Source: Micavibrio sp. UBA2020 (lineage in GTDB: Bacteria; Pseudomonadota; Alphaproteobacteria; Micavibrionales; UBA2020). From it: 10,407 nucleotides of DNA. The stretch's first letter is position 1, and each line of letters begins with the position of its first letter. Position numbers and translations under genes: made by a program. Below the pieces are notes generated by a model. The model had not been told where the DNA came from, ran no database searches, and saw nothing but the letters and a program-made list of their open reading frames with translations. Location: the NCBI GenBank assembly GCA_002334985.1, contig DDBY01000085.1:1-10407 (forward strand), written 5' to 3'. Positions 1 through 7,372 of this stretch are shown here, one piece after another.

Positions 1-890
1 CGCGGTTCCCATTTCGGGCAGTTGGCGACGTCGGCCTCCATGCCGCGTTTGACGGCTTCGAGAAGGCTTTTGCCGCGCTCGCTATTGCCAAAGCCTTGAT
101 GCACGTTGCGCATTTTATTCAGCGCCTCGCTGCTGGTCGGCGGGTGCGTGGCAATTTCGGCCAGTGCCTCGTCCTTGAGGATACGTCCGCGCGGCACATC
201 GTGCTGCTGCGCCAGCTCTTCGCGCCATGCGGCGATTTCGCGCAGAATGCACAGCGTGCGCGGTTTGTGGTTGGGAATACGGATACGCTCCCACGCTTCT
301 TCGGGTTTGGTGAGGTAGAGGCTTTTGTCCATCAGCCCCTTCATCTCGTCCTTAATCCATGACGTGCGGCCCATTTTTTCAAGCTTCTCGGTCAGCTTGA
401 CGTAAATTTTGCGCAGGTGCGTGACGTCGGCCAGTGCGTATTTCAGCTGCTTGGACGTCAAGGGGCGCGCCGACCAGTCGGTGAAGCGGCTGGATTTGTC
501 GATTTGCTTTTTGGCGAGGGTATTGACGAGAACCTCGTAGCTGACCTGCTCCCCAAACCCGCAGACCATGGCGGCGATTTGCGTATCGAAAACGGGCGTG
601 GGTAATTTGCCGCTTTCGTTAAAGAAAATCTCAAGGTCCTGACGGCAGGCATGAAAGACTTTCTGGACTTTCTTGTCCTGCATCACCTCGTAAAACGGGG
701 CAAGGTCGATGCCTTCGGCCAGCGGGTCGATGGCATAGGGCTCTTCGTCATCGCCGCAGACCTGAATCAGGCACAGGTGCGGCCAATAGGTTTTTTCGCG
801 GATAAACTCTGTATCGACCGTTACAAAGGTCGATTTTTTAAGCCGCGTGCAGAGCGTTTTCAGCTCTTTTGTGGTTGTGATAAGTGTCAT
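1..890 (-). CDS. rnd: Ribonuclease D, 3' end truncated by window edge
   Basis: Reading the minus strand from the ATG at 890 gives 296 open codons running off the left edge. The protein is a DEDDy-family 3'-5' exoribonuclease, which trims tRNA 3' ends and other RNAs in the cytoplasm. All catalytic residues are visible: Asp26 and Glu28 in VDTEF, Asp85 in FHACRQDLEIF, and Tyr151/Asp155 in YALADV. An HRDC-like helical domain starts near residue 208 (PRTLCILREIAAWREELA). The start at 890 is chosen because MTLITTTKEL is a typical family N-terminus. An in-frame ATG at 929 would add 13 residues and has no better ribosome site; neither start has a strong Shine-Dalgarno. The gene diverges from the membrane-protein gene across 70 bases. 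The missing part is the end of the C-terminal helical region. Confidence 0.96.
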   Translation of the reverse strand, partial: MTLITTTKELKTLCTRLKKSTFVTVDTEFIREKTYWPHLCLIQVCGDDEEPYAIDPLAEGIDLAPFYEVMQDKKVQKVFHACRQDLEIFFNESGKLPTPVFDTQIAAMVCGFGEQVSYEVLVNTLAKKQIDKSSRFTDWSARPLTSKQLKYALADVTHLRKIYVKLTEKLEKMGRTSWIKDEMKGLMDKSLYLTKPEEAWERIRIPNHKPRTLCILREIAAWREELAQQHDVPRGRILKDEALAEIATHPPTSSEALNKMRNVHQGFGNSERGKSLLEAVKRGMEADVANCPKWEP

Positions 891-960
891 GCAGGACTTA
901 AAATAATCCAAAACGCGCGGCTTTACCATAGGGTATTTCGCAGGGGTTCGGGGCTACACC

Positions 961-2280
961 ATGGACAGGCTATTCAAAATCATCCTGCGCACCGTTGTGA
1001 CGTTTTGCAATCTGCCGCTGCTCGCCCTGTCATTGGCCGGATTTATGAGCGAAAAAGCCGGATATAGCCCAGGGCTGTCATCCGTTTTCATCCTGCTGGC
1101 CATTATGGCGGCGGGAAATATTGTTGTCGTCTGGCGCTGGCGCGCAGCGGCGGCGGGGCCATTTGGCGTCGCATATAAACTGCTGCGCGGGTTTTTATGG
1201 ATGGTGAATATCGTTGCGCTTTTGGTTGCGGGCGTGGGCAGCAGCAAAAATCCGGTTGCCCTTTATCTGCTCCTGCCCAGCGGTTTTGCCCTGCTGGCAA
1301 TGATGCTGGGCGGCCGGAAAAACACGGCGGAAGAAAGCAGCGTTGAGACGTTGCAGCCTGCTGCCGCGTCAGTGCAGGATGCCGCGCCTGTGTCCGCGGC
1401 CGCAGAAAAACCAAAAGGCAACCCCTTTGCCGAGCCGGATATTCCCGCCTACTACGCCGCCCACCGTACAGCGGTCGATGCGATGCAGCGCGAATTTACA
1501 GGCCTGTTGATTGACAAATACGGCCTGCAGCCTGACTTCGTGCGCGAAACCTTTCCGACGCGCGCGGACGGCGTGCCGCCCGCTGTGCGCTGGCACATCG
1601 ACGGCAAAACCGCTGCGCAGGCGGCAGATGAGTTTTTTAATCTGCTTTATCATTCGCCCGAAGCAAACAACCCTAAAATCTTCGCGCGTCATGTAGAAAC
1701 CGGCGAGCCGTTGCCGCCGGATTACAACCACAGGGATTGGCGGGATAAATTCCTCGGCCGCGGCGCCGACCAAAAGGTCATGAGCGTTGTAATGCTGGCG
1801 ATGGGTGCAGCTTTTTTCTACGGATTCTACGGTGATGTATTCTTGCCGTCGCGTGAATGGTTTTTGATGTCTATCGCTATTGCGGTGTTGTTGACGGTCA
1901 TGCTGGGCGTCAATCTTTTGAACCGTTGGGCATCGGGGCGTATGCGGCCGCAGCCGGGGCAACGCCAGCTTAAAAAACGTGATGCGCTATGGCTGCTGCC
2001 GCTGTGCGCGGTATTGCTCTGGTTCATGGTTTATACGGGGGCGGGGAGTGTAGGCAACGCGCTTGCGGGGCAGCCGATGCGTCAGGGCCTCGCATATAAA
2101 AAAGCGGGCAGTGGTGATTGCCTGCGTATCACAGAAACAGAAGCCTTCACCTTCGCCAAATTTTGCCTGAAGGCATCCGACTTTGACGCTTTGCCCCAGA
2201 CAGGCTTTATTGATATAAGCGGCCGCCGCTCGTGGTTCGGCCGCTCGCTGGACGCCTATCACATGCCGTTTAGCGGCTAG
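961..2280 (+). CDS. Seven-helix membrane protein of unknown function
   Basis: I do not recognise a family. The 439-residue product has hydrophobic segments near residues 6-29, 39-59, 76-94, 98-117, 274-291, 300-321 and 342-360. The basic N-terminus, the RWR...K loop (58-77) and the Arg/Lys-rich loop 322-340 suit the positive-inside rule: N-terminus in the cytoplasm, C-terminus in the periplasm. Residues 118-272 would be a cytoplasmic insert, with an Ala/Glu-rich linker and then a folded-looking part (about 155-265) containing WHIDGK and FFNLLYH. The tail (361-439) holds two cysteines, Cys387 and Cys402, which could form a periplasmic disulfide. ATG 961 is the first start after the divergent promoter region; an AGGGG about 15 bases upstream is too distant to be a convincing ribosome site. 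Base composition resembles the neighbours. Translation is convincing; function is unknown. Confidence 0.85.
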   Translation: MDRLFKIILRTVVTFCNLPLLALSLAGFMSEKAGYSPGLSSVFILLAIMAAGNIVVVWRWRAAAAGPFGVAYKLLRGFLWMVNIVALLVAGVGSSKNPVALYLLLPSGFALLAMMLGGRKNTAEESSVETLQPAAASVQDAAPVSAAAEKPKGNPFAEPDIPAYYAAHRTAVDAMQREFTGLLIDKYGLQPDFVRETFPTRADGVPPAVRWHIDGKTAAQAADEFFNLLYHSPEANNPKIFARHVETGEPLPPDYNHRDWRDKFLGRGADQKVMSVVMLAMGAAFFYGFYGDVFLPSREWFLMSIAIAVLLTVMLGVNLLNRWASGRMRPQPGQRQLKKRDALWLLPLCAVLLWFMVYTGAGSVGNALAGQPMRQGLAYKKAGSGDCLRITETEAFTFAKFCLKASDFDALPQTGFIDISGRRSWFGRSLDAYHMPFSG

Positions 2281-2303
2281 CGGCATTATTACGAAAATAA
2301 AGA

Positions 2304-2336
2304 CGCCCGCAGCATTTGTTTTTGCGGGGGGTTTCT
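2304..2336 (+). terminator. Weak intrinsic terminator after the membrane-protein gene
   Basis: CCCGCA at 2306-2311 pairs with TGCGGG at 2323-2328 around an 11-base loop. The hairpin is followed by extra Gs and a short T-rich run (TTTCTGTT from 2332). It starts about 25 bases after the stop at 2280 and would separate that gene from aspS. The T-run is interrupted and the loop is long, so termination may be partial. On the opposite strand the hairpin is also followed by a T-rich stretch. Confidence 0.4.
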
Positions 2337-2343
2337 GTTAAAA

Positions 2344-2375
2344 ACATAGCCGGAAAGGCCGCGCCCGTCCTATGT
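2344..2375. repeat. Short inverted repeat in the aspS leader
   Basis: ACATAG (2344-2349) and CTATGT (2370-2375) are perfect inverted copies 20 bases apart in the aspS upstream region. Between them lies a smaller GCC/GGC pair. This could be a leader hairpin or chance. No known riboswitch or T-box features are visible. Confidence 0.25.
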
Positions 2376-2416
2376 GGCGGCGAAGGCCGGATTTTTGCGC
2401 AAACCAGAGGAATATC

Positions 2417-4252
2417 ATGCACGCCTATCGCACCCATACTTGTGGTCAGCTTCGCCTTGCCGACAAGGGCCAGACGGTCAAAATCTCCGGCTGGATTCAC
2501 CGCAAACGCGACCATGGCGGCCTTTTGTTCATCGACCTGCGCGACCATTACGGCCTGACGCAATGCGTGATTAACACCGACAACGCGGTTTTTGCCGAAA
2601 TTGAAAAGCTGCGCCTTGAAAACGTGATTTGCATCACGGGCGAAGTTCTGGCGCGCACGCCGGAGACGACCAACAAACATCTGCCGACGGGCGAGATTGA
2701 AGTGAAGGTGAAAGACTTCACGCTGCTGTCTGCCCCGGTCAACGACATGCTGCCGCTGCAAGTGAACTCCGACGAGCCTTATGGCGAAGATGTGCGTTTG
2801 CGCTACCGTTTCCTCGACCTGCGCCGCGATGTTCTGCACAAAAACATCGTGCTGCGCAGCGACGTCGTTTCCTCCCTCCGCCGCCGTATGCTGGAGCAGG
2901 GCTTCCGCGAATTCCAGACCCCGATTTTGACGGCATCCTCGCCCGAGGGGGCGCGCGACTTCCTCGTGCCGTCGCGTCTGCATCCGGGTAAATTTTATGC
3001 GCTGCCGCAAGCGCCGCAGCAGTTCAAGCAGCTGTTGATGATGTCGGGATTTGACCGCTACTTCCAGATTGCACCGTGCTTCCGCGACGAAGATGCGCGC
3101 GCAGACCGCACGGCGGGCGAGTTTTATCAGCTCGACATGGAAATGTCGTTCGTGACGCAGGATGATATTTTCAACGTCATGGAAAGCGTGATTGGTGGCA
3201 TGTTCGAAGAATTCGCGTCCTTCACGGGCAAAAAATTCGACGTATCGCCCGCGCCGTTCATCCGCATTCCGTTCGATGAATCGATGCTGAAATACGGCAA
3301 CGACAAACCGGACCTCAGAAACCCGCTGCTCATCACCGACGTGACGGAGGTTTTCGCGCGCGAAGATGTCGAATTCAAAGCGTTCAAAGGCGTAATTGCT
3401 GCGGGCGGTGTTGTCCGCGCTATCCGCGCGCCGAAAGTCGGCGACCGCCCGCGCAGCTTCTTCGACAAGCTCAATGACTGGGCGAAGGGCGAAGGCGCCG
3501 TCGGTCTTGGCTATGTCGTGTTTGAAGGGGCAGAGGGCAAAGGCCCCATCGCCAAATTCATTCCGGCTGCCGCGCAGGATGCGCTCAAGAAACTCACGGG
3601 CGCAGAAGACGGCGATGCCGTGTTCTTTGTCTGCGATCAGGCCGCGAAGGCTGCGCCGCTGGCCGGCAAGGCACGCACCAAAATCGCCGAAGACATGGAT
3701 ATCATCGACAAGTCCAAATTCATTTTCTGCTGGATTGTCGATTTCCCGATGTTCGAGATTAACGACAAGACGGGCAACATCGACTTCTCCCACAACCCTT
3801 TCTCCATGCCTGCGGGCGGGCTCGACGCGCTGAACACGCAAGACCCGCTGAAAATCAAAGCGGTGCAATATGACTGCGTTTTGAACGGTATCGAACTGGC
3901 CTCCGGCGGTATCCGCAACCACGTTCCCGAAGCGATGGAACGCGCGTTTGAAATCGCGGGCTATCCCAAGGGCGCGGTGCAGGCGAAATTCGGCGGCATG
4001 TACAATGCCTTCAAATTCGGCGCCCCGCCGCATGGCGGCTGTGCATTCGGTATCGACCGCATGGTCATGTTCCTGGCGGACGAGCCGAACGTGCGCGAAG
4101 TTATCGCCTTCCCCATGAACCAACAAGCCGAAGACCTGCTGATGGGCGCGCCGAGCGAGGCAGAACATCACCAGCTGCGCGATGTGCATATCAAACTCGA
4201 TCTGCCCAAAAAGGCAGAAGCGAAAGCAGAACCCGTCAAGGCGGCGGGCTGA
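2417..4252 (+). CDS. aspS: Aspartyl-tRNA synthetase, bacterial type
   Basis: This is a class II synthetase of 611 residues that charges tRNA with aspartate. An N-terminal OB-fold anticodon domain (about 1-110) precedes the catalytic core. [13 protein letters not shown] (about 175-187) and QAPQQFKQ (198-205) match the AspRS active site. Motif 2 is [11 protein letters not shown] with [12 protein letters not shown], the alphaproteobacterial form. Motif 3 contains GIDRMVM with Arg548. The bacterial GAD insertion occupies roughly 300-430. The start at 2417 rather than the in-frame ATG at 2372 is set by AGAGGA six bases upstream and by the family N-terminus ([10 protein letters not shown]). His33 replaces the Leu30 of the E. 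coli enzyme, a feature associated with non-discriminating AspRS. A Lys/Ala/Glu-rich tail ends the protein. The oxidase gene begins one base after the stop. Confidence 0.98.
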   Translation: MHAYRTHTCGQLRLADKGQTVKISGWIHRKRDHGGLLFIDLRDHYGLTQCVINTDNAVFAEIEKLRLENVICITGEVLARTPETTNKHLPTGEIEVKVKDFTLLSAPVNDMLPLQVNSDEPYGEDVRLRYRFLDLRRDVLHKNIVLRSDVVSSLRRRMLEQGFREFQTPILTASSPEGARDFLVPSRLHPGKFYALPQAPQQFKQLLMMSGFDRYFQIAPCFRDEDARADRTAGEFYQLDMEMSFVTQDDIFNVMESVIGGMFEEFASFTGKKFDVSPAPFIRIPFDESMLKYGNDKPDLRNPLLITDVTEVFAREDVEFKAFKGVIAAGGVVRAIRAPKVGDRPRSFFDKLNDWAKGEGAVGLGYVVFEGAEGKGPIAKFIPAAAQDALKKLTGAEDGDAVFFVCDQAAKAAPLAGKARTKIAEDMDIIDKSKFIFCWIVDFPMFEINDKTGNIDFSHNPFSMPAGGLDALNTQDPLKIKAVQYDCVLNGIELASGGIRNHVPEAMERAFEIAGYPKGAVQAKFGGMYNAFKFGAPPHGGCAFGIDRMVMFLADEPNVREVIAFPMNQQAEDLLMGAPSEAEHHQLRDVHIKLDLPKKAEAKAEPVKAAG

Positions 4253-4253
4253 T

Positions 4254-5591
4254 ATGACGACGGCGAAAACGCAGCAAACCGGCAACCCTGCTGCCGGCGC
4301 TGACGGCAATTCTCGTATCTCCGGGTATGACGGCAATTATTACGCCAGTACGCTGACCGAAGACCGCACATGGCCTGCGCTTGACCGCGCGCTGGAGGCG
4401 GAAGTGTGCATCGTTGGCGGCGGCCTTGCGGGCATGAATACGCTGCTCGGCCTGCGTGAACGCGGGGTTGATGCGGTGCTTTTGGAATCATCGCGCATCG
4501 GCTGGGGTGCATCCGGCCGCAACGCGGGCTTCGTCGCCAAAGGATATGCGGCGGGCGAGGGCAGCTTGCTGGGAAAATACGGCAAGGAAAAGGCCAAGCG
4601 CCTTGTGACCCTCACCAAAAACGCGCGCGGGCTTATCCGCGAGCGTATCGCTAAATACGATATCGATTGCGGCCCCGTGGTGGACGGCGTTCTGACGGTG
4701 GCGTGGCATGACCATCCGGGGCAGGTTGTCGATGCTATCCGCTCCGCCAATGAAAATTTCGACCTCGGTTTCGAATTCCGCAGCCGCGAGGAAGTGCGCG
4801 AAATGTGCCGCACCAGCCGTTATCACGATGGTATTTTTTCACCGCATGATTTCCAGCTGAACCCGCTGAAACTGCTGCGCGGCCTGGCCGCGGCGGCGGA
4901 TAAACTGGGCGGCAGGATTTACGAACAAAGCGCGGTGGTTTCGCTCGCCAAAGACGGCGCGGCGTGGCTGGTCAAAACCGCTGCGGGCAGCGTGCGTGCC
5001 AAACATGTGGTGCTATCGACGTCCGTTTACGGCGAGCAGGTGGATAAACGCCTGCAATTCGCGGCCATTCCTGTGCAGACCTATATCATGGTGACGGAGC
5101 CCATCAGCGAAGATGCCTATGCCGCGTCGCTGAACACGAAACATGCCATCTACGACAGCCGTTTTTGCAGCGACTATTACCGCCGCCTGCCCGAAGGGCG
5201 CTTGCTGTGGGGCGGGCGTGTCGGTCTTTTCGCGCACCCCGATAACATTGCGGAGGCGATGACCGGCGATTTGCTCAAGGTTTATCCGCAGCTCAAAGGC
5301 CTCGTGAAGCCGGCTTTTGCATGGTCGGGGCTGCTCAGCTATGCCGCGCATAAAATGCCGATGATTGGGATGCTCGAAGAAGGGCTCTGGTACAATACCG
5401 GCTATGGCGGGCACGGCCTTTGCCCGACAACGGCGGGCGGTGAAATTATGGCGGCCGCGATTGCGGCGGGTGACCAAGGTTATCATGCCTTTGACGATTT
5501 CCGTCTATCGTTCACGGGCGGCAAGGCCGGACGCTACGGCGCGCAGATGGTTTATCTGTGGTGGAAGCTGCGCGACCATTTAAATATCTGA
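4254..5591 (+). CDS. FAD-dependent amine/amino-acid oxidase (DAO family, PuuB-like)
   Basis: The 445-residue protein belongs to the D-amino-acid oxidase/glycine oxidase-like flavoprotein superfamily. These enzymes oxidise C-N bonds of amino acids or polyamine conjugates, using FAD. The dinucleotide-binding fold is at 51-80: CIVGGGLAG with Glu78 ending strand 2. IGWGASGRNAGF (82-93) closely matches gamma-glutamylputrescine oxidase (PuuB) relatives, as does the YYAST motif near 30. The C-terminal flavin-contact motif is NTGYGGHGL (381-389). There is no signal peptide, so it is probably cytosolic. The start at 4254 follows the aspS stop by one base (TGATATG), which implies translational coupling; an in-frame ATG at 4182 lies inside aspS and is unlikely. 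No puu-pathway genes are nearby, so the substrate is unknown. Confidence 0.9.
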   Translation: MTTAKTQQTGNPAAGADGNSRISGYDGNYYASTLTEDRTWPALDRALEAEVCIVGGGLAGMNTLLGLRERGVDAVLLESSRIGWGASGRNAGFVAKGYAAGEGSLLGKYGKEKAKRLVTLTKNARGLIRERIAKYDIDCGPVVDGVLTVAWHDHPGQVVDAIRSANENFDLGFEFRSREEVREMCRTSRYHDGIFSPHDFQLNPLKLLRGLAAAADKLGGRIYEQSAVVSLAKDGAAWLVKTAAGSVRAKHVVLSTSVYGEQVDKRLQFAAIPVQTYIMVTEPISEDAYAASLNTKHAIYDSRFCSDYYRRLPEGRLLWGGRVGLFAHPDNIAEAMTGDLLKVYPQLKGLVKPAFAWSGLLSYAAHKMPMIGMLEEGLWYNTGYGGHGLCPTTAGGEIMAAAIAAGDQGYHAFDDFRLSFTGGKAGRYGAQMVYLWWKLRDHLNI

Positions 5592-5620
5592 TTTATAACA
5601 CTAAATCAGTATATATTTTT
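5588..5620 (+). terminator. Intrinsic terminator overlapping the oxidase stop codon
   Basis: CTGATTTA (5588-5595) pairs perfectly with TAAATCAG (5602-5609) around the loop TAACAC. It is followed by TATATATTTTT (5610-5620). The stem is AT-rich but 8 bp long, and it includes the TGA stop at 5589-5591. It would end the aspS-oxidase transcript before the next promoter. Confidence 0.55.
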
Positions 5621-5632
5621 CCGTATTTCGCA

Positions 5633-5661
5633 TTGACATAATGACAAGCGCTTTTTAAAGT
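5633..5661 (+). promoter_or_regulatory. Sigma70-like promoter for the ankyrin/HAD unit
   Basis: A perfect TTGACA (-35, 5633-5638) is followed after 17 bases by TAAAGT (5656-5661), which matches 4 of 6 positions of TATAAT. Initiation would fall near 5668, leaving a leader of about 35 bases that contains AAGGA (5690-5694) eight bases before the ATG at 5703. A GANTC site (GATTC, 5683-5687) lies in the leader. The position directly after a terminator and before a new gene supports the call. Confidence 0.55.
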
Positions 5662-5702
5662 GGCGGCATCATTCATATAGCCGATTCATAAGGATTTTTT
5701 GC

Positions 5703-6659
5703 ATGAGCAACGAGCCGCAATCCTACAGCCTGCGCGAAGATACCCGCCGCCTTGGCGCGGCGCTGGGGCGTTTTTTCAAATCGCTGCGCCTGTTTTTGAC
5801 CGCGCAGGAAACGCTGGATACGCGCGTCATGGACGCGGTCAAGGCGGGCGATATTGCGCGCGTGCAAAAAGCGGCAGCCGAAGGCGGCAACGTGAATTAT
5901 CACCGCAGCTGGGGCGCGGAATCGCCGCTGACCGAAGCGATTAATGCGGGCAAGCCGGATATGGTCGCGGCGCTTCTGGCGCTGGGGGCGAAGGTGAATT
6001 TGAAAATGGGCTACCGCGAGACAACGCCGATGAGCGCCGCTGTCAAAAAAGGCAATGCGGACATCATGCGCCTGATGCTGGATGCGGGCGGCAATGCCGA
6101 TGCAAAAACAGAAACCGGCCTCAGCCTTTTCACCTATGCCGTCGCGGCCAGAAATGATGCGCTGGCGGATATGATTTTGGCCGCGGGCGCGAAGCCCGAT
6201 GCGGGGGCGGAGGGCGGCAGCTGGACGCCGCTGTTTTACGCGACGCGCAATAACGACGAAAAGCGCGTGCGCCAGCTTTTGGCGCTGGGCGCGCGTACGC
6301 ATCTACGCGACAGGGACGGCAACAGCGTTCTGGATGTGGCGGAATCGCGCGAGCATTTTGCGCTGCGCGCTGTCATTCAGGCACATATCGATGCGCAAAC
6401 GCCGCCATGGCAGGTAGTGGATGATACGACCGTGGCGCATGTCAGCATCCTGCGCGCGCCGGGCTATCGCCTGACCGAAGTTTTCAATTTCAAAACCCGC
6501 GAAGCGACGCTGATTACGCACAATTTCGAAAGCGGCCTCGACAGCACGCAGGTGCGCAGCTTTGACGAGGTAAAAAACAAAGCTGTGATTGAAGAGGCGC
6601 AGGCAAAACTGCCTAAAGCCCCCGCCACCGCGCCCAAACCGCAAGCCGCCGGAAAGTAA
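5703..6659 (+). CDS. Ankyrin-repeat protein with unassigned C-terminal domain
   Basis: The 318-residue product has a polar N-terminus (1-38), then an ankyrin stack: a capping unit (about 40-66), full repeats near 73-101, 107-135, 139-167 and 173-201, and a terminal cap to about 230. Diagnostic pieces are SPLTEAINAGKPDMVAALLALGAKVN and WTPLFYATRNNDEKRVRQLLALGA. Ankyrin stacks bind protein partners. No signal peptide or membrane helix is visible, so a cytoplasmic location is likely. Residues 236-290 (WQVVDD...VSIL...GYRLTEVFNF...HNFES...VRSFDEV) look like a compact beta-rich domain I cannot name. The tail is Lys/Pro/Ala-rich. The start is fixed by AAGGA 8 bases upstream. The stop is 7 bases before the deoxyribonucleotidase-like gene, so the two are probably co-transcribed. 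Partner and function are unknown. Confidence 0.88.
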   Translation: MSNEPQSYSLREDTRRLGAALGRFFKSLRLFLTAQETLDTRVMDAVKAGDIARVQKAAAEGGNVNYHRSWGAESPLTEAINAGKPDMVAALLALGAKVNLKMGYRETTPMSAAVKKGNADIMRLMLDAGGNADAKTETGLSLFTYAVAARNDALADMILAAGAKPDAGAEGGSWTPLFYATRNNDEKRVRQLLALGARTHLRDRDGNSVLDVAESREHFALRAVIQAHIDAQTPPWQVVDDTTVAHVSILRAPGYRLTEVFNFKTREATLITHNFESGLDSTQVRSFDEVKNKAVIEEAQAKLPKAPATAPKPQAAGK

Positions 6660-6666
6660 GCCAGTC

Positions 6667-7245
6667 ATGAGCAAGAAAGATTTCAAATCCGCGCAGGATT
6701 TACAAAAACCTGCTGCGCAGGGGGCACAAAAGCCTTTCGAGGTTTTTCTGGACATGGACGGCGTTTTATCGGATTTCGACAAGCATGCCCGCGACAACGG
6801 CAAGTTTGATGCCAAAGGCCAGCCGAAATGGGATGAGCTGGATTTCGGCTGGTGGGTATCCATGCCTGCGTTCGACGGCATGAAGAAATTCTACGACGAC
6901 ATGAAAGAATTCGGCAAAGTGCGCATGCTGACCGCGCCCACGCCGCGCACCGCCTGTTTTCACGGCAAGGCCGCATGGGTTGAAAAGCAGTGGGGACACT
7001 GGGGGCTGCTGGATTTGATTATCTGCCGCGCACAGGACAAAGAATTGCTTGCCCGCCCGAACCATGTGCTGGTCGATGACCGCCAGAAAAATATCGATGC
7101 CTGGGTCAAGGCGGGCGGTATCGGTGTTTTGCACAAAGGCGACTATGCCGATACCATCGCGCGCGTGCGCGCAGCCTGCGAGGCCTATCTGGCTGCACAA
7201 AACGCAACCCCTGCGCAGCCTGCGGGCAAACCGCCGACGCTTTGA
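6667..7245 (+). CDS. 5'(3')-deoxyribonucleotidase-like HAD phosphatase
   Basis: The 192-residue protein fits the NT5C-type (PF06941) branch of the HAD superfamily, which dephosphorylates deoxyribonucleoside monophosphates. Motif I is FLDMDGVLSDFD with Asp29 and Asp31. Motif II is Thr89 in RMLTAPT. Motif III is probably Lys101 in GKAAWVEKQWG, which closely resembles the KYAWVEK segment of mammalian deoxyribonucleotidases. Motif IV is VLVDDRQKN with Asp137/Asp138. A Lys/Gln-rich N-terminal extension (1-23) and a Pro/Ala tail flank the domain. The ATG at 6667 is preceded by GGAAAG at the end of the ankyrin gene, so translation is likely coupled. A role in nucleotide-pool control is an inference from the family. 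Related Asp-nucleophile phosphatases cannot be excluded without substrate data. Confidence 0.88.
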   Translation: MSKKDFKSAQDLQKPAAQGAQKPFEVFLDMDGVLSDFDKHARDNGKFDAKGQPKWDELDFGWWVSMPAFDGMKKFYDDMKEFGKVRMLTAPTPRTACFHGKAAWVEKQWGHWGLLDLIICRAQDKELLARPNHVLVDDRQKNIDAWVKAGGIGVLHKGDYADTIARVRAACEAYLAAQNATPAQPAGKPPTL

Positions 7246-7283
7246 TTTTCTGAAATAAGCGCCCCTCAAAGAAAAACGCTCCT

Positions 7284-7319
7284 AAGAAAAACGCCATGAC
7301 AGGTTCTTTGTCATGGCGT
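7284..7319 (-). terminator. Intrinsic terminator of the diguanylate cyclase gene
   Basis: ACGCCATGACA (7291-7301) and TGTCATGGCGT (7309-7319) form a perfect 11-bp stem around a 7-base loop. Read on the minus strand the hairpin is followed by TTTTCTT, a proper U-tract, 54 bases after the stop of the cyclase gene. On the plus strand no T-run follows, so it is not a good terminator for the convergent HAD gene. Confidence 0.8.
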
Positions 7320-7372
7320 GAAGGCTAGGGGGGTAAAATCAAAAACGTGGTTCAGGCGGCTTTGTATTTTAG

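Noticed and set aside
891..929. Alternative rnd start at the ATG at 929 on the minus strand
   Set aside because: The 13 extra residues are not typical of RNase D N-termini, and no better ribosome site is present.
651..1067. A 138-codon plus-strand open frame over the rnd 5' end
   Set aside because: It overlaps rnd and the next gene's start, and the rnd catalytic motifs on the other strand are unmistakable.
2372..2416. Longer aspS start at the upstream in-frame ATG
   Set aside because: The added 15 residues do not resemble the family, and the ribosome site AGAGGA is correctly placed for 2417.
2270..4336. A 688-codon minus-strand open frame opposite aspS
   Set aside because: It lies entirely antisense to a certain aspS. 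Its His/Arg/Phe-rich translation is the usual shadow of a GC-rich gene with third-position bias, and no domain is recognisable.
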